Shown here: in pieces, positions 16,857 through 26,449 of the stretch
Layout: each line of letters starts with the position of its first letter
Position numbering within the stretch: the stretch's first letter is position 1
Origin: Rugamonas violacea
GTDB lineage: Bacteria > Pseudomonadota > Gammaproteobacteria > Burkholderiales > Burkholderiaceae_D
Length of the DNA stretch: 64,000 nt
Direction: 5' to 3'
Assembly (NCBI RefSeq): GCF_016461825.1
Contig: NZ_JAEMNU010000139.1
Coordinates: forward strand, 38,253 to 102,252
Notes under the pieces: model-generated
The model's database searches: none
Told to the model about the DNA's origin: nothing
Seen by the model: only the letters and a program-made list of their open reading frames with translations
Translations under genes and position numbers: made by a program

Positions 16857-17089
16857 TGCGCCTCCTCCTGGTCGGCCGACGCCATGGATTCGGCCACCAG
16901 CGCGGGGATATTCTCCAGCAGCGCCTCGACGCGGGCGGCGGCCTCGCCCAGACGGGCCTGATAGCCGACGTTGTCCCTCACCAGGGCGGCGTTGGCCTGG
17001 CGCAATTGGCCATTCTCCCGGCGCAAGGAGTGGGTCAGCTCGGCCAGCTGGTCGATTTTGGCGGATAGTTCTTGGAATTCGGAAATCAT
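16853..17089 (-). CDS. Coiled-coil protein upstream of zapA (ZapB/TIGR02449-like)
   Basis: The 78-residue product is one continuous predicted coiled coil (FQELSAKIDQLAELTHSLRR and beyond, with Leu/Ile heptads) ending in an acidic tail. It is translationally coupled to zapA by a 4-base overlap, so a role as a Z-ring accessory partner of ZapA, like ZapB, is likely but inferred. The ATG at 17089 (MISEFQ) was chosen; the longer in-frame start at 17149 adds an unlikely basic leader. Confidence 0.75.
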   Translation of the reverse strand: MISEFQELSAKIDQLAELTHSLRRENGQLRQANAALVRDNVGYQARLGEAAARVEALLENIPALVAESMASADQEEAQ

Positions 17090-17294
17090 CCCGTCACTAT
17101 AGGGCGGCAAGCGAAGCCCCGTCAACCGAATCACATGCTTGCGGCGCATTTTTCCGGGCCGGCGGCAAGATTTTCTCCGGCGGCCGCGGCAGCGGGCCTA
17201 GCAGCCGCGCCGGCCGCATGTTTGCGGCATATCAACAGTCGGCGACATCGAACCGACAAACGACCATGTTGATATGAAATAAATGCGGACGCGC

Positions 17295-17324
17295 CTTGAA
17301 ATACCGCATAAGCGTCCCTATAAT
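17295..17324 (+). promoter_or_regulatory. Heat-shock promoter of groES-groEL, overlapping sigma-70/sigma-32 type
   Basis: CTTGAAA (17295-17301) and CCCTATAAT (17316-17324) fit a sigma-32 promoter with a 14-base spacer. The same bases read as TTGAAA and TATAAT with an exact 17-base spacer, so sigma-70 could use it too. The CIRCE operator begins at its last base. Confidence 0.85.
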
Positions 17325-17350
17325 TGGCACTCGTTAGTAGAGAGTGCTAA
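17324..17350 (+). promoter_or_regulatory. CIRCE operator (HrcA-binding site)
   Basis: TTGGCACTC-N9-GAGTGCTAA matches the CIRCE consensus except for one position in the left arm. It overlaps the promoter end, so HrcA should repress groESL until heat shock. hrcA itself is not in the window. Confidence 0.93.
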
Positions 17351-17467
17351 CAACTCTTTATGGCTGTATCAACATTGTTGATGTGGCAACCACACTGAAG
17401 ACGGGGCCAGGCACACGCCGGCTTTGAACTCACACGCACTACAACCATTGAACTAAAGGAGTTTTGT

Positions 17468-17758
17468 ATGAACCTTCGCCCTTTGAACGATCGCGTCATC
17501 GTCAAACGTCTCGACCAGGAAACCAAAACCGCGTCCGGCCTGATCATCCCTGATGCAGCCGCTGAAAAACCGGACCAAGGCGAAGTGCTCGCCGTAGGCA
17601 ATGGCAAGATTCTGGAAGACGGCAAAGTCCGTCCGCTGGATGTCAAAGTAGGCGACCGCGTCCTGTTCGGCAAATACGCCGGCCAGACCGTCAAAGTCGA
17701 CGGCCAGGAACTGATGGTCATGCGCGAAGAAGACATCATGGCGATCGTCGTCAAGTAA
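17468..17758 (+). CDS. groES: Co-chaperonin GroES
   Basis: The 96-residue subunit forms the heptameric lid of the GroEL folding chamber. It starts MNLRPLNDRVIVKRLDQE, has the mobile-loop region ETKTASGLIIPD and ends EEDIMAIVVK, all standard. AAAGGAG sits seven bases upstream of the ATG. The CIRCE/heat-shock promoter precedes it and groEL follows 56 bases later. Confidence 0.98.
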   Translation: MNLRPLNDRVIVKRLDQETKTASGLIIPDAAAEKPDQGEVLAVGNGKILEDGKVRPLDVKVGDRVLFGKYAGQTVKVDGQELMVMREEDIMAIVVK

Positions 17759-17814
17759 GTCTTCTTTACTAAGACGTAGCAATCCCCTATTCCACAAAAT
17801 TCTGGAGAAACAAC

Positions 17815-19461
<1,647 letters not shown>

Positions 19462-19518
19462 TTGCCGGCCGGTCGGGCGCGCGCGGCTTAGGCGGCGCGC
19501 ACCAGCCAGCCAATCAAG

Positions 19519-19551
19519 AAGGGCCGGTTCCTCGCGGAGCCGGCCCTTTTT
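19519..19551 (+). terminator. groESL terminator
   Basis: GGGCCGG (19521-19527) pairs with CCGGCCC (19540-19546), followed by five T. Confidence 0.88.
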
Positions 19552-19591
19552 CCGTTTGGTCACGACTAAGGCAACCGCCCGCGTCGTTGCG

Positions 19592-19894
19592 CTATGTCAC
19601 ATTGGCGGATTGCCTGAGTTTCCTCGTTGCTTCCTGCAAGAGCAGCACCGTGTCGAATGCACGATCAATGGTTAGCTCCTCATAGCCGAATCCCTTTTCT
19701 ACCAGCATCAGCAACCATTCTGTCAGCACTTCATATTCGACCATTTCCAAGCCCAAAAATCTATCCAACATAGACTCGTCCCAATACTCTGGCACGGGGC
19801 CGTAATTAAGTTGCGACAATACGGAGTCCACCTCCAGGCTCGTTATACACAAGTTTGAAATGTTGCCCTGACTCCGCCATAATTTCCTTTGCAT
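19592..19894 (-). CDS. Orphan protein of unknown function, possibly frameshifted
   Basis: A 100-codon reading frame in a stretch with clearly lower GC than its neighbours. From about residue 20 (LEVDSVLSQLNYGPVPEYWD) to the end it looks like a genuine soluble alpha-helical protein. The first 17 residues look poor. A better start exists in another frame: the ATG at 19880 follows AAAGGAAATT and encodes MAESGQHFKLVYNEPGG before stopping. Joining this to the main frame near 19835 by a one-base shift would give a more natural protein. I do not recognise the family. Confidence 0.45.
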   Translation of the reverse strand: MQRKLWRSQGNISNLCITSLEVDSVLSQLNYGPVPEYWDESMLDRFLGLEMVEYEVLTEWLLMLVEKGFGYEELTIDRAFDTVLLLQEATRKLRQSANVT

Positions 19895-19984
19895 TCAAGA
19901 ACTTGTTTTAGCCATTGTCAACTTTCGCAAGATCGCGTTACTCTTACCTTTTGCGAGGCGCAATTGGCAATCAGATCGACAGCA

Positions 19985-20097
19985 TGGATTGATAGGGAGT
20001 TCGGACGGCTTGCCTTGGCCGATGCGCGCCTGAATCGGCGAGCGAGGACTTTGCTGAAAAGTATGACAGCGGAAAAGCGCGCCTCGCCCAATAAAAA
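19985..20097 (+). pseudogene. Fragment of an IS4-family (Tn5-like) transposase N terminus
   Basis: The segment translates as WIDREFGRLALADARLNRRA followed by RTLLKSMTAEKRASP. This resembles the N-terminal DNA-binding part of IS4/Tn5-type transposases (W..REFG...LGDARLNRR). There is no catalytic DDE region: the sequence runs into a hairpin and the repeat element at 20150. Only a relic of the element remains, with no visible inverted ends. Confidence 0.6.
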
Positions 20098-20115
20098 AGC
20101 CGCCCTCAGGCGGCC
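20092..20115 (-). terminator. Minus-strand terminator
   Basis: GCCGCC (20099-20104) and GGCGGC (20109-20114) enclose CTCA. On the minus strand the stem is followed by six T. It could end the PEP-CTERM gene transcript. Confidence 0.7.
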
Positions 20116-20149
20116 GCTTGCTGGACTTCGGCTTAAAGACAGCTCTAAA

Positions 20150-20281
20150 AATCCGTCGTTCTCGCGTAAGCGGGAACCTATACGTCGCATCTTGTCTAGC
20201 GCAGCATGGGTTCCCGCCTGCGCGGCGGTCCGCCGATGCGGAACGACGAATTCAAGCTTATTCGATGCGCCCTTAAGTTGA
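20150..20281 (-). repeat. Dispersed repeat element, copy A
   Basis: It contains the arms GCGTAAGCGGGAACC and GGGTTCCCGCCTGCGC around a TATACGTCGCATC spacer and ends GATGCGCCCTTAAGTT. The element at 41759-41857 shares the arms, the spacer and the end on the opposite strand. This copy has about 30 extra bases before the end. The shared end overlaps the stop codon of the PEP-CTERM gene. Confidence 0.8.
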
Positions 20282-20782
20282 TTTTCTGCGTCTTGCAGCG
20301 AAACCAACTATGCCCATGCCAGCCAGCAACATGGCGTAGGTTTCGGGCTCAGGCACCGGTGCGGATATATCCTTGATCGTCAGGGTATAGCGTCCTGGGC
20401 CCTGGCCACCCTCGGTAAGGGCGAAGGTCCCAAGTTTAAATGTCGGTGCCTCCTCGAGACCAGTAAAGAGTTGTGGACCATCGGTAGTTACAAGATCCAC
20501 CCCGTTATTCTTGATCAGAAATCCACCGAATATAATTGAATTCCAGAAGTAAAGATTAGTTTTCGGCAAAAACACACCGTCAAATGTTCCTGACACATCA
20601 TCAAGGATAAAAGCTAAGCCATTTTGCTTATTATAGGATATCGGTGACGAATCCAATGTAAACTGCGCGGAATAACTGCCGGTAAGGGTAAATTGGTATG
20701 GTGCGGCACTAGCTACCCCAGCCCAAGCAAGTGCTGCTATCACTGCGGCACCGCGCAATATTTGTTTAACTTTCAATTTCAT
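20273..20782 (-). CDS. PEP-CTERM sorting domain protein
   Basis: The 169-residue exported protein has a signal peptide (about residues 1-26, ending GVASAA), a beta-rich middle of unknown function, and a C-terminal PEP-CTERM anchor. The anchor has the motif VPEPETYAMLLAGMG, a hydrophobic helix and an Arg-rich end (AARRRK). Such proteins are processed by exosortase and linked to exopolysaccharide-producing biofilms. No exosortase gene is in the window. AGGAG precedes the ATG. The GC content is below that of its neighbours, consistent with an accessory gene. Confidence 0.9.
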   Translation of the reverse strand: MKLKVKQILRGAAVIAALAWAGVASAAPYQFTLTGSYSAQFTLDSSPISYNKQNGLAFILDDVSGTFDGVFLPKTNLYFWNSIIFGGFLIKNNGVDLVTTDGPQLFTGLEEAPTFKLGTFALTEGGQGPGRYTLTIKDISAPVPEPETYAMLLAGMGIVGFAARRRKST

Positions 20783-20943
20783 CGCAGCAATCTCCTGTTA
20801 GTAATCTGCCTAAATATAAATAAACAATAGTTTCCCTATCAATATTGCCAACATTATCATTGTTTGGAAAATTTTGCAATTGTTGCTTTATTGTTTTTTT
20901 AAATTAAAAAACTGCCATGGCTTCGTTGCGCAAATTCGCAGCG

Positions 20944-21891
20944 TCAACGCGGGTAGATGTCGGCGGCGACGCTGCGGATGGCGTCGAGCAGGATGCGGGC
21001 GCCGGGCGAAAGCAGCTGATTCTGCCGCGTGATGATGCCGAAGGCATCCATCTGGCAGGGCAGCTCGACCGGCACGATGGCGAACACTTTGAGCCGCGCG
21101 TAGCTGTGCGCCAGCTCGCGCGGGAAGGCGTGCAGCAGGTCGGAACGGCGCAACAACTCGCTGATGACGGCCAGCTCGCTGGTGTCGATGACGTTGACCG
21201 GCGGCTCGATGCCGACGCGGCGGAACATCATGTCGAATTTGTGGCGCAGCACGCTGCCCGGCGGCGACAGCACCCAGCCGTAGCCGGCGATGCGCGCCAG
21301 GTCCAGATTCGGTTCACCGAGCAGCGGGTGGCCGATGCGCGCCACCACGCACAGCGGTTCGCTGGCCAGCTCCTCGTAGTGGAACTGGGCCTTGTCCTGG
21401 CGCTCCAGCAGGCGGCCGATCATGAAGTCCAGCGCGCCGGCCTGCAACTGCTCGATCAGGCTGTTGCTCATATCGACCTGGATGCCGATGCGCAGCAGCG
21501 GCGAGTGCTGCTTGACACTCAGCACGGCGGCCGGCAGCAGGCTGACGCTGGGCGTGATGATGGCGCCGACGTTGACCTGGCCGACCAGGCCGGCCTTCAG
21601 CGCGGCGATGTCGTCGTGGGCGTTGTACAGGTTGGCCAGCGCCATGCGGGCGTGGCGTATCATCGCCTCGCCGAAGATGGTCGGCTCGACGCCGCGCGTG
21701 GTGCGCTCGAACAGCTGCACGTCGAGCAGCTCCTCCAGCTCCTTGAGCTGCTTGGAGGCGGCCGGCTGGGTCATCGCCATGTCCTCGGCGGCGCGGTGGA
21801 TGTTGCGCTGCTCGTCGAGCGCGACCAGCAGCAGCAACTGGCGCGTCTTCAGGCGGGTCTGCGGTGCGCGCCGTGGCGGTGCCTGGTTCAT
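20944..21891 (-). CDS. LysR-family regulator at the end of the dgo-like operon
   Basis: The 315-residue regulator has an N-terminal HTH (about residues 12-72, RQLLLLVALDEQRNIHRAAE...QPAASKQLKELEE) and a C-terminal effector domain. The DNA-binding part and the FERTTRGVEPT segment resemble sugar-linked LysR proteins such as GbpR; this is a resemblance only. Its start overlaps the stop of the SMP-30 lactonase gene, so it is the last gene of a five-gene minus-strand operon and probably controls it in response to a sugar acid. Confidence 0.88.
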   Translation of the reverse strand: MNQAPPRRAPQTRLKTRQLLLLVALDEQRNIHRAAEDMAMTQPAASKQLKELEELLDVQLFERTTRGVEPTIFGEAMIRHARMALANLYNAHDDIAALKAGLVGQVNVGAIITPSVSLLPAAVLSVKQHSPLLRIGIQVDMSNSLIEQLQAGALDFMIGRLLERQDKAQFHYEELASEPLCVVARIGHPLLGEPNLDLARIAGYGWVLSPPGSVLRHKFDMMFRRVGIEPPVNVIDTSELAVISELLRRSDLLHAFPRELAHSYARLKVFAIVPVELPCQMDAFGIITRQNQLLSPGARILLDAIRSVAADIYPR

Positions 21892-22796
21892 GGCGCCGAC
21901 GCGCCGAAGCGCGCCGCCGGTACGCCGGCCACTTCGACCCGCACGGCGAACAGGCCGCCGGCCAAAGGCGTGGCGGCCAGCTGCTCGGCGCTGTTGCCCT
22001 CGCGCGCGGTGGTGATGTACAGCGTCTTCAAATCGGTGCCGCCCAAGGTGCAGGAGGCCGGATTGCGCACCGGCAGATGCACCGTCGCCAGCAGTTCGCC
22101 GGACTCGCTGTAGCGACAGACGCGCGCACCGCCCCACTGGGCGATCCACAGGCAGCCCTCGCTGTCGACGGTCATGCCGTCCGGGCCACCCTCGCCGTCC
22201 GCAGGGTCGAACTGGCGCCACAGCGCCGGCTCGCCCAATTCGCCACGGACGTCGATCGGATAGGCTTGCACGCGGCCCAGGTGGCTGTCGGTGTGGTACA
22301 GCGTGGTGCCCTCGCGGTTGAAGGCCGGGCCGTTGCAGATGTGGTAGCCGGCCGCCTGCACCTGCCAGCTGAAGTCGTGGTCGAGACGGATCAACTGGCC
22401 GTCGGCGCGGGTATAGTCGCTGTTGTGCATCGAGCCGGCCCAGATATGGCCGGAGGCGTCGGCCTTGGCGTCGTTCAGGCGGATGCCGGCGGCGGCGTCG
22501 AAGGGCCGCGCCACGTATTCGAGGCGCAGCTCCGGCTCCAGCCACAGGTGGGCGATGCCATCGCGCAGGCCGGCCATGAAACCGTCGCCGTCGCGGCGCG
22601 GGATCAGCCAGCACATGTACTCGGGCAGCGTCCAGCTGTGGCGGGCGCCGTTGCCGGCGTCGCCAAGGTCGAGCGCGTGCAGGCGGCAGCCCTTGAGGTC
22701 GACCAGGTACAGCCGCTTCTTCTCGGCCAGCCACAGCGGCGCCTCGCCCAGTTCGGCGCCCAGCGCCCAAATGCATTCCGCTTCCAGTTCAACCAT
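21888..22796 (-). CDS. SMP-30/gluconolactonase-family sugar lactonase
   Basis: The 302-residue beta-propeller hydrolase probably opens a sugar 1,4- or 1,5-lactone. The metal-site residues expected in SMP-30 enzymes are visible: Glu in LGEAPLW near residue 18, Asn in IRLNDAKAD, Asn in HICNGPAFN and Asp in GPDGMTVD. The gene lies between a sugar-acid dehydratase and a LysR gene in the same operon, so the substrate is likely galactonolactone (or arabinonolactone). No signal peptide is seen, so it acts in the cytosol. Confidence 0.9.
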   Translation of the reverse strand: MVELEAECIWALGAELGEAPLWLAEKKRLYLVDLKGCRLHALDLGDAGNGARHSWTLPEYMCWLIPRRDGDGFMAGLRDGIAHLWLEPELRLEYVARPFDAAAGIRLNDAKADASGHIWAGSMHNSDYTRADGQLIRLDHDFSWQVQAAGYHICNGPAFNREGTTLYHTDSHLGRVQAYPIDVRGELGEPALWRQFDPADGEGGPDGMTVDSEGCLWIAQWGGARVCRYSESGELLATVHLPVRNPASCTLGGTDLKTLYITTAREGNSAEQLAATPLAGGLFAVRVEVAGVPAARFGASAP

Positions 22797-22951
22797 CCAA
22801 TCCACCCCATATCGACAATGAAATCCCCTGCCCCCATCATACGGCCATACCGGGCAGCCAGGAAGAGCGCACTGTTGGCGGCGCCGGGCGCACAGGCCAG
22901 CGCCACGCAGCCTGCCACCATGCGCCTGGTACGCCTGGTACGCCTGCGCGC

Positions 22952-24733
22952 CTAGTGCGACTCGCGCGGCACGGCGTCGCCACGGCAGCCGACCAGGAAG
23001 TCGAGGTCGACGCCCTGGTCGGCCTGCAGCACGTGGTCGAAATACAGCTTGGCGTAGCCGGACTTCGGCGCCACCGGCGCCACCCAGGCGGCGCGGCGGC
23101 GCGCGATCTCGTCCTCGGCGACCAGCAATTCGAGCCGGCGGCCGGCCACGTCGACCTCGATCATGTCGCCGTCGCGCACCAGCGCCAGCAGGCCGCCGGC
23201 CATCGCCTCGGGCGCCACGTGCAGGATCACCGAGCCGTAGGCGGTGCCGCTCATGCGCGCGTCGGACAGGCGCACCATGTCGGTTACGCCGGCCGCCAGC
23301 AGCTTGGCCGGCAGGCCCATGTTGCCCACCTCGGCCATGCCGGGATAGCCCTTCGGTCCGCAGTTCTTCAGCACCATGATGCAGTCGGCGTCGATGTCGA
23401 GCGCTGGATCGTCGACCCGCGCCTTGTAGTGCTCGATGTCCTCGAACACCACGGCGCGGCCGGTATGCTGCAACAGCGCCGGCGTCGCCGCCGACGGTTT
23501 GATGACGGCGCCCAGCGGCGCCAGATTGCCGCGCAGGACGGCGATGCCGCCGCTGGCCAGCAGCGGCTTGTCCAGCGGCCGGATCACCGCGTCGTTGAAG
23601 CACTCGGCGTCGCGGTTGTTCTCCCACACGGTGTGGCCGGTGACGGTCAGCGCGTCGCGCTGCAGCAGGCCGGCTTCGGCCAGGCGGCGCAGGACCACCG
23701 GCAGGCCGCCGGCGTAGTAGAAGTCTTCCATCAGGAATTCGCCCGACGGCATCAGGTTGAGAATGGTCGGCACCTCGCGGCCCAGGCGGTCCCAATCGTC
23801 CAGACTGAGATCGACGCCGACACGGCCGGCGATGGCCAGCAAATGCAGCACGGCGTTGGTGGAGCCGCCGATGGCGGCGTTGGCGCGGATCGCGTTCTCG
23901 AAGGCGGCGCGGGTCAGGATCGCCGATGGGCGCAGGTCGGCATCGACCATCTCGACGATGCGGCGGCCGGCCATCACGGCCAGCGCGTGGCGGCGCGAGT
24001 CGACGGCGGGGATCGCCGCGTTCTCCGGCAGCGCGATGCCGAGCGCCTCGACCATGCTGGCCATGGTCGAGGCGGTGCCCATGGTCATGCAGTGGCCGGC
24101 GCTGCGCGACATGCAGCTCTCCGCCTTCATGAATTCGTTTTGGCTCATCTGGCCGCCGCGCACCGCCTCGGAGAACTTCCAGACGTGGGTGCCGGAGCCG
24201 ATGGTCTCGCCGCGATACCGGCCGTTGAGCATCGGCCCGCCCGACAGCACCAGCGTCGGCAAATCGACGCTGGCGGCGCCCATCAGCAGCGCCGGCGTGG
24301 TCTTGTCGCAGCCGACCAGCAGGATCACACCGTCCAGCGGATGGGCGCGGATCGACTCCTCGACCTCCATCGCCGCCAGGTTACGGAACAACATCGCGGT
24401 CGGCCGCATATTGGTTTCGCCCAGCGACATCGCCGGGAACTCCAGCGGCAGGCCGCCGGCCTGCAGCACGCCCTGCTTGACCTTCTCGGCCAACTGGCGG
24501 AAGTGGGCATTGCAAGGGGTCAGCTCGGACCAGGTGTTGCAGATGCCGATCACCGGACGGCCGTCGAAACTGTCGTCGGGCAGGCCCTGGTTTTTCATCC
24601 ACGAACGGTGGATGAAGGCGTCCTTGCTGGTGCCGCCGAACCAGTGCTGCGAGCGGCGCATTTTTTTGCCGTCCGGGTTATTGTCGTTGCCATTGCCGTT
24701 GCCATTGCCGTTGCCATCTTCGTGCTTGCTCAT
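22952..24733 (-). CDS. IlvD/Edd-family sugar-acid dehydratase (galactonate/arabonate type)
   Basis: The 593-residue iron-sulfur dehydratase carries VGCDKTTPALLMG and CMTMGTASTMASM in the positions of the ILVD/EDD signatures and belongs to the sugar-acid branch (L-arabonate, D-xylonate, D-galactonate dehydratases). Next to KDPGal aldolase and KDGal kinase genes, conversion of D-galactonate to 2-keto-3-deoxygalactonate is the most coherent role. Sequence alone would also allow L-arabonate. An unusual Gly-Asn repeat occupies residues 8-17. A 155-base gap separates it from the lactonase gene. Confidence 0.88.
   Translation of the reverse strand: MSKHEDGNGNGNGNGNDNNPDGKKMRRSQHWFGGTSKDAFIHRSWMKNQGLPDDSFDGRPVIGICNTWSELTPCNAHFRQLAEKVKQGVLQAGGLPLEFPAMSLGETNMRPTAMLFRNLAAMEVEESIRAHPLDGVILLVGCDKTTPALLMGAASVDLPTLVLSGGPMLNGRYRGETIGSGTHVWKFSEAVRGGQMSQNEFMKAESCMSRSAGHCMTMGTASTMASMVEALGIALPENAAIPAVDSRRHALAVMAGRRIVEMVDADLRPSAILTRAAFENAIRANAAIGGSTNAVLHLLAIAGRVGVDLSLDDWDRLGREVPTILNLMPSGEFLMEDFYYAGGLPVVLRRLAEAGLLQRDALTVTGHTVWENNRDAECFNDAVIRPLDKPLLASGGIAVLRGNLAPLGAVIKPSAATPALLQHTGRAVVFEDIEHYKARVDDPALDIDADCIMVLKNCGPKGYPGMAEVGNMGLPAKLLAAGVTDMVRLSDARMSGTAYGSVILHVAPEAMAGGLLALVRDGDMIEVDVAGRRLELLVAEDEIARRRAAWVAPVAPKSGYAKLYFDHVLQADQGVDLDFLVGCRGDAVPRESH
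24674..24716 (-). repeat. Gly-Asn coding microsatellite
   Basis: A hexamer-like repeat (GGCAAT/GGCAAC alternating on the minus strand) encodes GNGNGNGN at the N terminus of the dehydratase. Copy changes of the 6-base unit would preserve the frame. Confidence 0.85.
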
Positions 24734-24745
24734 GTCTGGGTATCC

Positions 24746-25384
24746 TTATTGGGTAAGCTGCGTGGTGGCCTGCGTCCGGCGCCAAGCCGCGACGTAGGCT
24801 GCGGCGCGGAGCGCCAAGGCATCCAGGCTGGCGCCCGGGGTGTAGAGTTGGCCGCCGATGCCGAAGCCGCTGGCGCCGGCGCCGACCCAGCCGGCCATGT
24901 TGTCGGGCGTGATGCCGCCGACCGGCCATAGCGGCACGCTGGCCGGGATCACGCTCTTGAAGGCTCTCAGTCCGGCATGGCCGAGCATATCGGCCGGGAA
25001 CAGCTTGAGCGCGTGGGCGCCGGCGTCGAGCGCGGCGAAGGCCTCGGTCGGCGTGGCCACGCCGGGCGCGCAGTACATGCCCAGCCCGACGGCGCGGCGG
25101 ATCACCGCCGGATTGCAGTTCGGCGAGACCAGCAGGCGGCCGCCCGCCTCATACACCGCCTCGACATCGGCCACGCTGAGCATGGTGCCGCCGCCGATCA
25201 AGGTGTCGGCCGGCGCGCTGGCCGCCAGCAGGGCGATGCATTCCAGCGCGCCGGGCCGGTTCAGCGGCACTTCGAGCGTGCGGAAGCCGGCCTGGTACAA
25301 CACGTCGGCAACGGCCAACGCCTCGGTCGGCGCCAGCCCGCGCAGGATGGCGACCAGGGGAAGTTCGGGAGCGCTGGGGATCAT
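24746..25384 (-). CDS. dgoA: 2-dehydro-3-deoxy-6-phosphogalactonate aldolase
   Basis: The 212-residue class I aldolase splits KDPGal into pyruvate and glyceraldehyde-3-phosphate, the last step of the De Ley-Doudoroff galactose pathway. The Schiff-base lysine is Lys127 in ALKLFPAD, and the general base region is Glu38 in TLEVPL. The phosphate-binding GGITPDN motif is present. The length matches E. coli DgoA. It follows dgoK by 3 bases and precedes the dehydratase by 12 bases, clearly one operon. Confidence 0.93.
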   Translation of the reverse strand: MIPSAPELPLVAILRGLAPTEALAVADVLYQAGFRTLEVPLNRPGALECIALLAASAPADTLIGGGTMLSVADVEAVYEAGGRLLVSPNCNPAVIRRAVGLGMYCAPGVATPTEAFAALDAGAHALKLFPADMLGHAGLRAFKSVIPASVPLWPVGGITPDNMAGWVGAGASGFGIGGQLYTPGASLDALALRAAAYVAAWRRTQATTQLTQ

Positions 25385-25387
25385 GGT

Positions 25388-26449
25388 TTATGCCTGGTTG
25401 AGAAAGCGGGACAGTGCGGCGCAGTAGACCTGGTGCGGATCGAGCACCGCGCAGTACAAGCCGAAATGGGCGGCGGCGGCGGCGTAGCGCTGGGCCAGCG
25501 CCGGCGAGCCGATGACGTCGATGCGCGCACGGTCCGAGGGGAAGGCGGTGGCGAATAGCGAGTCGGCGGCGGCGGTCTTGTCGATGTTGAAGTCGGCGGC
25601 GGTCGAAGCGGCGGCGGCGGCGGTGGCGGCGGCGGCGGCGGTCGAAGTGGCGGTGGTGGTGGTGGCGGCTGCGGTCGAAGTGGCGGTGGCGGCGGCGGCA
25701 GTTGTAGCGGCGACGAACTCGGCGCCGATCAGCAGGCCGCTGACGAAGCCGGCCGCCTGCGCCTGCGGCATGACGCCGGCGACGACGCGGGCACGCACGC
25801 GGAACAGCGAGTTGGACAGCGGCTCGCGCAGCGCAGCCTGGCGCAGGCCGGCGGCGAAGGCTTGCGGTTCGGCGCTGTCACCGTCCATCAGCGCGGCCAG
25901 CGTGCCGCCGCCGGCCAGCATCGCGTACAGCTCACCGGTCATGTAGGTTGCGATGCTGACGACCACGCCGTCGCGCAGCAGCACCCATTTGCTGTGGGTG
26001 CCGGGCAGCACCAGCCAGCCGTCGCGGCGACCGAGGGCGACCGCGCCGAGCAACTGGGTCTCCTCGCCGCGCATGACGTCGACGTTGACGACGGCGCCAG
26101 TGCCGGCGCGGTAGCAATAGCCGGGCACGATGTGGCCGCGACCGGCCCAGGCCGGATCGGCCAGCGGCGCCAAGTGGGCGGGCAAGCGCTCCAGCGGTAG
26201 CGCGCAGTCGGCGTAGGCCACCTCCTGCCAGCCGGAGGCGCTGCCGACCATGCCGGACAACAGCAGCGGCACATCGCTGGCGATGTCCATCGCGGCGAGC
26301 AATTCTGCCAGCGATGCGCCGAAGCGGCCGCGCGCGGCCAGCATGCCCTGGTTGTCCTCGTGGCGCGCCAGGCAGTTGCCCTGCCGGTCGATCAGGTAGG
26401 CGCGGCGGTTGCTCGTGCCCCAGTCTATGCCGAGTAATGTGTGGTTCAT
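25388..26449 (-). CDS. dgoK: 2-dehydro-3-deoxygalactonokinase with low-complexity insert
   Basis: The 353-residue ATP-dependent kinase phosphorylates 2-keto-3-deoxygalactonate at C6. The N-terminal phosphate-binding segment LLGIDWGTSNRRAYL, the LPGTHSKWVLL motif and the MTGELYAML segment are characteristic of DgoK. It is longer than usual because an Ala/Thr/Ser-only stretch at about residues 246-286 interrupts the protein between GLLIGAEF and IDVIGSPALAQRY. As the first gene of the five-gene operon, it has the promoter in 26450-26687. The insert sits at a surface-loop position judging by the intact flanks. Confidence 0.92.
   Translation of the reverse strand: MNHTLLGIDWGTSNRRAYLIDRQGNCLARHEDNQGMLAARGRFGASLAELLAAMDIASDVPLLLSGMVGSASGWQEVAYADCALPLERLPAHLAPLADPAWAGRGHIVPGYCYRAGTGAVVNVDVMRGEETQLLGAVALGRRDGWLVLPGTHSKWVLLRDGVVVSIATYMTGELYAMLAGGGTLAALMDGDSAEPQAFAAGLRQAALREPLSNSLFRVRARVVAGVMPQAQAAGFVSGLLIGAEFVAATTAAAATATSTAAATTTTATSTAAAAATAAAAASTAADFNIDKTAAADSLFATAFPSDRARIDVIGSPALAQRYAAAAAHFGLYCAVLDPHQVYCAALSRFLNQA
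25592..25714 (-). repeat. Ala/Thr-coding trinucleotide-rich expansion inside dgoK
   Basis: About 120 bases consist mainly of GCC/GCCACC-type triplets on the minus strand, with a repeated ACTTCGACCGC unit, and encode about 41 residues of almost only Ala, Thr and Ser. Confidence 0.85.

Noticed and set aside
22604..22951. Small minus-strand frame in the gap before the lactonase gene
   Set aside because: It overlaps the true lactonase start and has an Ala/Gly-rich composition with no ribosome binding site.
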